In this document: positions 1 through 5,758 of the stretch, piece after piece
Layout of the letters: each line of letters opens with the position of its first letter
Position numbering within the stretch: position 1 is the first letter of the stretch
Assembly (NCBI GenBank): GCA_036505215.1
Contig: DASXTW010000134.1
Coordinates: 1-8,231, forward strand
Length of the DNA stretch: 8,231 nt
From: DASXTW01 sp036505215
GTDB lineage: Bacteria > Actinomycetota > UBA4738
Direction of reading: 5' to 3'
Position numbers and translations under genes: made by a program
Notes under the pieces: model-generated
The model's input: only the letters and a program-made list of their open reading frames with translations
What the model was told of the DNA's origin: nothing
The model's database searches: none

Positions 1-996
1 AGCGCCGACTCGTCGGGCCCGCTCACCGTACGGAGGCACCACCTGCCGCATGAGATCGGAGATCGAAACCTCCTTGCGGTCGACGGGGACGCGGTTTCGC
101 TCCATCCGGGCCAGAACGAGAAGGTCTTCGGCCAGTCGGACCAGGCGGTCCGTCTCTTCGGATGCGTTCCTGAGAGCCGATTCCAGCTCGTCGGGACTGC
201 GGCCCCGGGCCAAGGCCAGGTCCAGCTCCATCTTCAGCACGCCCAGGGGTGTCCTGAGCTCATGGCTGGCATCGTCGACGAAGCGGTGCTCCCGCTCCAG
301 CGCCTCCTGGAGGCGGTCGAGCATCGCGTTCAGAGTCGTGCCAAGCCGGGCGAGCTCATCCCGCGTGTCCGGCACCGAAAGCCTTCGGTGGGGCTCGGAG
401 GCGGAGACCGCTTCGGCTTCCTGCCGCATGTGATCGACGGGCCGGAGGGCCCCGCCGACCATCAGCCAGCCGGCCCCCGACGTCAGGATCAGCGCGATCG
501 GACCGCCTATGGCGAGTGCGATGAGCAGCTGGTGCAGAGCGTCCTGTCGATCGCCCAACGTGGCTCCGACGATGAGGAAGACCCTATGGCCCGATGAATT
601 CACTGGAACCGCGAGGAGCCGGAGGGGGTCCGAATCGATCCGGGGGATGGTCTCTATGAAGAAACGCGGCCCCCGGATGGACCGAAGGGCACCCGAGGAA
701 AGAAGGGGAGCTTCCGACGCCGCCGAGCTTGCTCGAACCAGGTGTCCGGTGTCACCGAGCACCTGAGCGAATGATTCGTCGGGATCGATCAGTCGGCCTG
801 CGGAAACGATGGCGCCCGAGCCTCCTTCCTCGACGTCGGCCAAGATGGTCTGGACTCGAGCCCGGAGGCCGAGGTCCACGGACGCCAGGATGTCCCGGCC
901 GACGCGGAAGTAGACAAAGGCGCCGAACCCCGCCAGCACGATCGCCATTCCGAGCGCGAAAACCAGCGTCAGTCGCAAACGGATCGGCACGATCAT
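1..996 (-). CDS. Sensor histidine kinase, C-terminus cut off by the window edge
   Basis: This is a membrane sensor kinase that should autophosphorylate on histidine and pass the phosphate to the response regulator encoded just upstream. I translated 332 codons from ATG 996-994 without a stop. Residues 8-30 form a first membrane helix, about 31-155 an extracytoplasmic sensor region with no domain I recognise, and about 157-180 a second helix. A HAMP-like linker follows (about 180-235), then the HisKA dimerisation domain with H-box FVDDASHELRTPL, phospho-acceptor His245. The HATPase domain (N, G1 and G2 boxes) lies beyond the edge. The start codon overlaps the regulator's stop as ATGA, so translation is probably coupled; no strong Shine-Dalgarno is seen. 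The sensed signal cannot be told. The kinase assignment is very secure; the subfamily (MprB/CutS/TcrY-like) is only a guess. Confidence 0.95.
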   Translation of the reverse strand, partial: MIVPIRLRLTLVFALGMAIVLAGFGAFVYFRVGRDILASVDLGLRARVQTILADVEEGGSGAIVSAGRLIDPDESFAQVLGDTGHLVRASSAASEAPLLSSGALRSIRGPRFFIETIPRIDSDPLRLLAVPVNSSGHRVFLIVGATLGDRQDALHQLLIALAIGGPIALILTSGAGWLMVGGALRPVDHMRQEAEAVSASEPHRRLSVPDTRDELARLGTTLNAMLDRLQEALEREHRFVDDASHELRTPLGVLKMELDLALARGRSPDELESALRNASEETDRLVRLAEDLLVLARMERNRVPVDRKEVSISDLMRQVVPPYGERARRVGA

Positions 997-1673
997 GAGG
1001 ACCCGCCGTTTCGGAGTCGGTACCCGACGCCTCGCACTGTCTCCAACGATTCCTTCCCGAAGGGCCTGTCGATCTTCTCCCTGAGGTACCGGACATAGAC
1101 CTCGACGACGTTCGAGTCCCCCTCGAAGGCGAAGTCCCACACGTGCTCGAGGAGCCGAGACCGCGTGAGCACCTCTCCCGGGTGGCGCATGAAGTATTCG
1201 AGCAGGGAGAACTCCTTGGGCGTCAGCGCGATCGTTCGATCGCCACGACGGACCACCTTCGTCGCCGGGTCCAGCGACAGGTCGTGCACGGTCAGGACCG
1301 GCGGACGCTCCCGGCCACCTCGGCGCATCGCCGCCCGGAGCCGTGCCAGGAGCTCCGTGAACGCGAAGGGCTTGGTCAGGTAGTCGTCCGCTCCCACGTC
1401 GAGTCCCTCCACTCGGTCGCGGACGCCGTCGCGGGCCGTGAGCATCAGCACGGGGGCCCATTGGCCGGCCTCCCTGATGCGGCGACATACCTCGAAGCCA
1501 TCGAAGTCGGGAAGCATGACATCGAGCACGATCGCGTCGTAGGGGTTCTCTGAAGCGATCCAGATTGCGTCCTGGCCGTTGGCCACCAGGTCGACCGCGT
1601 ACCCCTCCTCCGTCAGGCCGCGACGAAGAAGCCCTGCCATCCTCTGCGTGTCTTCCACGACCAGAACTCGCAC
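993..1673 (-). CDS. OmpR/PhoB-family response regulator
   Basis: This is a DNA-binding response regulator of 226 residues, the usual length for the family. The receiver domain (about 1-115) has the acidic pair Glu7/Asp8, phospho-acceptor Asp51 in the context VLDVMLPDFDG, the switch threonine Thr79 and the conserved Lys101 in LTKPF. The winged-helix domain (about 128-222) carries the family signatures LTPKEFSLLEYFM, VWDFAFEGDSNVVEVYVRYL and TVRGVGYRL. The start is GTG at 1673-1671, supported by GGGAGGTGG at 1685-1677 with GGAGG six bases upstream. It is the first gene of an operon with the histidine kinase, overlapping it by 4 bases. The control region at 1674-1818 contains 11-bp-spaced direct repeats typical of sites for this family, so autoregulation is likely. 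It resembles MprA, TcrA and CutR, but none can be named from sequence alone. Confidence 0.97.
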   Translation of the reverse strand: MRVLVVEDTQRMAGLLRRGLTEEGYAVDLVANGQDAIWIASENPYDAIVLDVMLPDFDGFEVCRRIREAGQWAPVLMLTARDGVRDRVEGLDVGADDYLTKPFAFTELLARLRAAMRRGGRERPPVLTVHDLSLDPATKVVRRGDRTIALTPKEFSLLEYFMRHPGEVLTRSRLLEHVWDFAFEGDSNVVEVYVRYLREKIDRPFGKESLETVRGVGYRLRNGGSS

Positions 1674-1719
1674 CCGCCACCTCCCGCCCCGATCCTGGGG
1701 CGCGATAGATGAGACAGCC

Positions 1720-1756
1720 CTGAGAGGCCGACAGGGCCCTCTCAGCGTCCTCTCAG
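1720..1756. promoter_or_regulatory. Three-copy CCTCTCAG box cluster, candidate response-regulator operator
   Basis: On the plus strand CCTCTCAG occurs at 1738-1745 and again at 1749-1756, exactly 11 bp apart, about one helical turn. The same 8-mer is present inverted (CTGAGAGG) at 1720-1727. OmpR/PhoB-family dimers bind head-to-tail direct repeats with this period, and an OmpR-type regulator gene begins 47 bases away. The cluster lies between divergent genes, 63 bp before the lipoprotein start and 47 bp before the regulator start, so it could serve both. I could not pick clear -10 boxes on either side. The repeats are seen directly; the binding role is inferred. Confidence 0.6.
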
Positions 1757-1806
1757 GATGGCACGGTCATGGTCACCCGATAAGGGCCTGCTCCCAGAGG
1801 CTGCTC

Positions 1807-1814
1807 GAGGAGGG
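1807..1814 (+). promoter_or_regulatory. Shine-Dalgarno that fixes the lipoprotein start
   Basis: GAGGAGGG lies four bases before ATG 1819. It marks that codon as the start over the 80 codons of open frame upstream, which cross the operator region and look non-coding. Confidence 0.75.
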
Positions 1815-1818
1815 CATC

Positions 1819-2601
1819 ATGACTTCGAAACTGATCGTGGCCGCTTCCGTCGCCTGGCTGGTGGGCGTGTCGTGCACGTCCTCTCCAGCCTCCAGGTCAC
1901 AGGAGAACCTGGGGCCGAGCTCGCCGGGGCCCGCGACATCTGAGCCTTCGCTCTCGTCGTCCGGTTCGTCATATCACCCGACAATCAACCCCGCAGACTT
2001 CGTGCAGACCATCGACAACCCTTTCCTTCCCTGGATCCCCGGGACGAAGTACGTCTACCGAGGGATCAAGGACGGCGAGACTCAGCGCGACGAGGTCGTC
2101 GTCACCGATCGAACGAAAGTCATCCTGGGGGTGACCTGCGTCGTCGTCTCGGACATAGTCACGCATCGGGGCAGGCTCCTTGAGAAGACCGAGGACTATT
2201 ACGCGCAGGACAGCGAGGGGAACGTCTGGTACTTCGGCGAGGCGACGGCCGAGTATGACGAGAGGGGCCATGTCACGACCAGGGAAGGATCGTGGGAATC
2301 CGGCGTGGACGGGGCCCAGCCCGGCATCATCATGCCCGCACACCCGCAGCTGAACGACGCGGGCCGACAGGAGTACTACAAGGGCCACGCCGAGGATATG
2401 TTCTGGATCGTCAGCCTGACCCAGCCGGTCGAGGTTCCTTTCGGGAACTTCACAGACGTCATCCAGACACTCGAGTGGTCCCCGCTGGAGCCAAAGGTGA
2501 TCGACACGAAGTTCTACGCACCAGGGGTCGGGGTCGTTCTCCAGGTGGCCGCGGCGGGGGACAGGGAGCGAGCCGAGCTTGTGAGCCTCACGAAGCCGTA
2601 A
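1819..2601 (+). CDS. Probable lipoprotein of an uncharacterised exported family
   Basis: I do not know a function for this 260-residue protein. The reading frame stays open upstream to 1579, but ATG 1819 is chosen because GAGGAGGG (1807-1814) sits four bases before it and a signal peptide starts there. Residues 4-18 are hydrophobic and lead to Cys19 in LVGVSC. This is a lipobox-like site with Gly at -3, so lipidation is likely but imperfectly supported. A Ser/Pro-rich linker covers about 20-55. The globular part (about 57-258) contains NPFLPWIPGTKYVY, EDYYAQDSEGNVWYFGE, GSWESGVDGAQPGIIMPA and FYAPGVGVVLQV. I recall this pattern from unannotated secreted bacterial proteins. It diverges from the two-component operon across the box cluster, so that system may control it. 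Alternatives are a secreted beta-rich binding protein or an envelope stress reporter; both are speculation. Confidence 0.88.
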   Translation: MTSKLIVAASVAWLVGVSCTSSPASRSQENLGPSSPGPATSEPSLSSSGSSYHPTINPADFVQTIDNPFLPWIPGTKYVYRGIKDGETQRDEVVVTDRTKVILGVTCVVVSDIVTHRGRLLEKTEDYYAQDSEGNVWYFGEATAEYDERGHVTTREGSWESGVDGAQPGIIMPAHPQLNDAGRQEYYKGHAEDMFWIVSLTQPVEVPFGNFTDVIQTLEWSPLEPKVIDTKFYAPGVGVVLQVAAAGDRERAELVSLTKP

Positions 2602-2614
2602 CCGCGGCTCCCCC

Positions 2615-2624
2615 CGTGGCCACG
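2615..2624. repeat. 10-bp perfect palindrome after the lipoprotein stop
   Basis: CGTGGCCACG reads the same on both strands and lies 13 bases after the lipoprotein stop. It is too short, and has no T-tract, to be called a terminator. It may be chance in GC-rich DNA or a small protein-binding site. Confidence 0.25.
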
Positions 2625-2629
2625 TAGAT

Positions 2630-2659
2630 TTGACTAGCCCGAGGGATGTAGCTCAGAAT
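2630..2659 (+). promoter_or_regulatory. Candidate promoter for the large secreted protein gene
   Basis: TTGACT (2630-2635) matches a -35 box at five of six positions. After an 18-bp spacer comes CAGAAT (2654-2659), which matches the -10 consensus at four of six. Transcription would begin near 2666, leaving a leader of about 90 bases. This would let the secreted protein gene be transcribed separately from the lipoprotein gene, which ends 157 bases before it. The match is by eye only. Confidence 0.4.
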
Positions 2660-2747
2660 TGCTCGCCTTGTTCGGCGGCTCACCAGGAAATCTCATGCTT
2701 CCCGCCCGCTACGGCGCCCCACGCACCGGTTCCAGATCCCCTCCAGG

Positions 2748-2753
2748 AAGGAG
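2748..2753 (+). promoter_or_regulatory. Shine-Dalgarno that fixes the start of the large secreted protein
   Basis: AAGGAG lies five bases before ATG 2759. The frame is open from a TTG at 2630, but that codon coincides with the candidate -35 box and the intervening 43 residues look non-coding, so ATG 2759 is preferred. Confidence 0.8.
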
Positions 2754-2758
2754 CCCTC

Positions 2759-5683
2759 ATGGCGCGCCGCTCTCTCGCGCACTCGGTTGGACCTGACCGC
2801 CGGCAGAAGTCGTTCAGTCTACGATCCCTCGCCACGGGGATCGCCCTACTCCTTGTGGCAGCCCTCACCATCACCGCATTTTCCGCACACAGGGGCCGGG
2901 CAGCTACTCCGCGGTCGGGAACGATCGGTCCTCCCTCGGGCACTTCCGTCAGTTGGGTGGGCCACCATTACGTTGCGGCCGCCATAGCCGATCCCGCGGC
3001 CGGCGGGGCCGGATGCCCGCCCGAGGCGGACCCGGCAGATCTGATCTGCGACCACTTCTTCCTCACGGTGAACGTCGCTCCCAGCTACTGGGACACCCAC
3101 ACCGGCGGCGCGCGGGTCAAGATCAGCTGGGCCAGCGCCAGCGACGACTTCGACATGTACGTCTACAAGGACGGGCAGGTTGTCGAGCGCTCGGGGGGGA
3201 GCACGAACCAGGAAGAGGTATTCCTCCAGAGCGCCTCGGGCACCTATGAGGTCCGGGTCGTTCCCTTCCTGGTCACCGACGAAGGTGCGGACGGCGTGGC
3301 GACGTTCGAGTCGGTGGATGGCGGGCAGCCGCCCAACCCCCCGCGGGAGACCGGGGGACTTGGGTTCGGCCCGTCCACGGTCATCGACGCCCAGCGGACG
3401 GAAGGGGAGCCGCTGAACTTCATCCACCCCGGCCCGTCCGGCCCAGGCAACAGCGCGTACTGGGAGTCCGGTCCGTGGGGGACCACCACGCAGCAATCCT
3501 TCGTGCACCGCTCGGTTGACATCGGCGACCAGTACAACATCGTGAGCCCGATCGCCCTCCGCCCCGACCAGGGTCCGGGAGGCGGGGACACGGACATCGT
3601 GGTGGACGACCAGGAGACGGCCTACTTCACCGACCTCGAGGCGCTGGTCAGCCTCGACTGCGCGGTCAGCAACGACAACGGGAACAACTGGCGAAGGAAC
3701 ACAGCTTGCGTGCCGACCCCCGGCGTGGACCGGCAATGGTTCGCCCTGGACAACGGCCTGACCTCTGCGGCGACCGACAACACCGTGTTCCTGGCGTTCA
3801 GGAACGTGGCCGTGGGCGTCCGGATCTTCTCCACGCCGGGGTCGCTCGGACCGTCCGACCCGGTGGGCGGCCTGGTCTACACCGACTCCTCCGCAGGTGC
3901 GCCCGCACCCGTAGCACCGGACACGACCTGCGGCCAGATCCGGTTCGACCCGGTGGACCGGTATTTGTACTACCCCTGCCTGGTGGGCAACCACATCCGG
4001 ATGTCGATCGGGCACGTGGACCCGGGGCAGCGCACCGGGATCGTGTACACGAACGTCGACCTGCCTCCCTCACCCGGGACCGGTGAGGTCGGAGACCTCT
4101 TCCCGGCCGTGGCCACCGATCAGGCCGGCAACGTGTACGGGGTGTGGATCGACGAGGTGGACCACAACGTCTACTACTCGTCGTCCACCGACCACGGCCA
4201 GACGTGGAGCACGCCGTTCCAGGTCAACGGCAACGACACCAACTCGAACGAGTTCGCGTGGGCCCAGGCCGGTTCGGCGGGGAACCTGGTCGTGGCGTGG
4301 CTCGGCAGCCCGTCTCACCTCGACTCGGACAACATGCCGTCCTGGTTCAACGACCGGGTGGCGGCCAGTCAGTTCCCGTGGTTCGGCTACGCGTCACTCA
4401 TCACCAACGCCACCACCGCTTCGCCCTCCTTCGCCCAGCAGAAGTTCGCGGACAAGCCCGTCTACTACGGGCAGATCTGCAACAGCGGTCTCGCCTGCTC
4501 GGCCACGGGCGGAGACCGCACCATGGCGGACTACTTCGGGTTTTCCCTGGACCCCGACGACGGGGCGATCCGGGTCGTGTACAACGACGTGACCAGCCAG
4601 CATCACGGGGCTCATCTGTTCGAGTCGCGCCAGCTGGCCGGCCCCACCGCGTTCGGCGGGAGCTTGAACAAACCGGTTCCAGGGAGCCCGGTCTCGGACC
4701 CGACCGGCGACGCTCAGGTACCCCACTACGCTCCGGGCGGTCCCGGTCCCAACCTGGCGCAGTACGACTTCACCGGCCTGAAGGTGAGCCGTCCCAATAC
4801 CGCCACCCTCCGGTTCGAGATGACCCTGAACGACCTGTCCAGCCTGGACCCGCCGCCCGGAGAGGTCTCAGGAGTGTGGCTGACCAGGTTCCAGGCGCTG
4901 TCGGTCGGCGACGATGGGGAGGAGGCATACCGGATCTTCTACGTGGGCGCCGAGTCCACGGGGGGCGATCCCCCCACGTTCTTCGCCGGCAGTGGAGATT
5001 CGGCGGACCCGGACACGGGCGCCCCGGGTGATGGCTGCGTGACCCGGAACCCCGAGGAATGCAAGGTGGTCCTGTACCCGGCCGAGGTCTCGGCCACCGG
5101 GAATGTGAGCGGCAAGACCATCACGATCGAGGTACCCGTCGAAGGCGGCTTCGGGGCGGGCCGGCCGATCAAGGGCGAGATCCTTCACAACGTCACCGGG
5201 CTGACTTTCGGCAGGAGCCCGACCCTGCCCGGTGCCCCTATCGGCGACTTCCTGTATACAGAGGCGGATGCCACCCGGAGCTTCGACCTCAACCTGGTCC
5301 CACAGGTAGCGGACCTCGAGGTGGTCAAGACCGATGATCCCGACCCCGTGCACGTGGGACAGAATCTGACCTACACGATCAAGGTCACCAACAAGGGACC
5401 ACTGGCGGCGTTCGGGGTCACCTTGACCGACAACCTGCCCAAGAACGCGGGGTTCGGGTCAGTCAGTACGAGTCAGGGAACGTGTTCGATCAAACCGGCC
5501 AAGAGGCTGGTCACTTGCAACCTCGGTAACTTGGCAGCGGGGGCCACCGCGACGGTCACCATCATGGTGAAGCCCACGGCGAAGGGAATGATCAGCAACA
5601 CGGCCCAGGCCACTGCGGCGTCACCGCCCGATCCGAACACGGCCAACAACAAGGACACGGAGCCGACCACGGTCCTCCCGTAG
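2759..5683 (+). CDS. Large exported protein: PPC-like domain, BNR/sialidase-like propeller, DUF11
   Basis: The protein has 974 residues. A basic N-terminus and hydrophobic helix (22-39) form a signal peptide or anchor; the cleavage site is unclear. Residues about 97-187 resemble a bacterial pre-peptidase C-terminal (PPC)-like beta-sandwich, with CDHFFLTV, SDDFDMYVY and GTYEVRVV. Residues about 205-640 look like a BNR/sialidase-type beta-propeller with two clear Asp-boxes, SNDNGNNW (304-311) and SSTDHGQTW (476-483 is the S-x-D-x-G-x-x-W core). I saw no catalytic sialidase arginine motif, so enzyme activity is not claimed. About 645-845 is a beta-rich domain starting at DPTGD that I cannot name. 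About 850-974 is a DUF11 surface-protein domain (ADLEVVKTDD, ending NTANNKD). There is no LPXTG or C-terminal anchor. Twelve cysteines fall in six close pairs, which fits folding outside the cell. It probably acts at or beyond the cell surface; the ligand is unknown. Confidence 0.93.
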   Translation: MARRSLAHSVGPDRRQKSFSLRSLATGIALLLVAALTITAFSAHRGRAATPRSGTIGPPSGTSVSWVGHHYVAAAIADPAAGGAGCPPEADPADLICDHFFLTVNVAPSYWDTHTGGARVKISWASASDDFDMYVYKDGQVVERSGGSTNQEEVFLQSASGTYEVRVVPFLVTDEGADGVATFESVDGGQPPNPPRETGGLGFGPSTVIDAQRTEGEPLNFIHPGPSGPGNSAYWESGPWGTTTQQSFVHRSVDIGDQYNIVSPIALRPDQGPGGGDTDIVVDDQETAYFTDLEALVSLDCAVSNDNGNNWRRNTACVPTPGVDRQWFALDNGLTSAATDNTVFLAFRNVAVGVRIFSTPGSLGPSDPVGGLVYTDSSAGAPAPVAPDTTCGQIRFDPVDRYLYYPCLVGNHIRMSIGHVDPGQRTGIVYTNVDLPPSPGTGEVGDLFPAVATDQAGNVYGVWIDEVDHNVYYSSSTDHGQTWSTPFQVNGNDTNSNEFAWAQAGSAGNLVVAWLGSPSHLDSDNMPSWFNDRVAASQFPWFGYASLITNATTASPSFAQQKFADKPVYYGQICNSGLACSATGGDRTMADYFGFSLDPDDGAIRVVYNDVTSQHHGAHLFESRQLAGPTAFGGSLNKPVPGSPVSDPTGDAQVPHYAPGGPGPNLAQYDFTGLKVSRPNTATLRFEMTLNDLSSLDPPPGEVSGVWLTRFQALSVGDDGEEAYRIFYVGAESTGGDPPTFFAGSGDSADPDTGAPGDGCVTRNPEECKVVLYPAEVSATGNVSGKTITIEVPVEGGFGAGRPIKGEILHNVTGLTFGRSPTLPGAPIGDFLYTEADATRSFDLNLVPQVADLEVVKTDDPDPVHVGQNLTYTIKVTNKGPLAAFGVTLTDNLPKNAGFGSVSTSQGTCSIKPAKRLVTCNLGNLAAGATATVTIMVKPTAKGMISNTAQATAASPPDPNTANNKDTEPTTVLP

Positions 5684-5713
5684 CGAGGCTCGCGATGTGG
5701 AGCTGCCAGGCGG

Positions 5714-5739
5714 CGGGCGGAGGGTTCCCTCTCCGCCCG
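5714..5739. terminator. GC-rich hairpin between convergent genes
   Basis: CGGGCGGAG (5714-5722) pairs perfectly with CTCCGCCCG (5731-5739) around an 8-base loop. It lies in the 75-bp gap between the stop of the plus-strand secreted protein gene and the stop of the minus-strand cyclase gene, where it could end transcription in both directions. There is no T-tract on either side, so it is not a canonical intrinsic terminator, although tract-less hairpins are often proposed in high-GC actinobacteria. Confidence 0.5.
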
Positions 5740-5758
5740 TCACGCGTCGCTGGGACAT

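Noticed and set aside
172..179. Another near-match to the operator 8-mer, CTGAGAGC
   Set aside because: It lies inside the kinase coding sequence, differs in its last base and has no partner at 11 bp, so it is probably chance.
50..597. Plus-strand open frames across the left end
   Set aside because: They lie opposite the histidine kinase, whose minus-strand translation gives an exact H-box, HAMP linker and two membrane helices. The plus-strand products are Arg/Ser-rich and featureless.
1579..1818. N-terminal extension of the lipoprotein frame back to 1579
   Set aside because: It overlaps the response regulator start and the operator boxes, its translation is Arg/Ser-rich, and the signal peptide with a good ribosome-binding site begins at 1819.
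2643..2745. tRNA-like stretch: GGGATGTAGCTCAG near 2643 and a T-arm-like GGTTCCAGATCC near 2730
   Set aside because: The D-stem and T-stem halves do not pair, no anticodon arm can be drawn, and the span is about 100 bases. Only five acceptor bases are complementary, so it is treated as coincidence.
2846..4015. 389-codon open frame antisense to the secreted protein gene
   Set aside because: It is a mirror frame of a strongly supported coding sequence with clear domains. Long antisense frames are expected in GC-rich DNA, and its translation is Arg/Val/Asp-rich without motifs.
4144..5031. 295-codon plus-strand frame inside the secreted protein gene
   Set aside because: It is a +1 shadow of the propeller-coding frame, rich in Arg, Gly and Pro, with no domain or ribosome-binding site.
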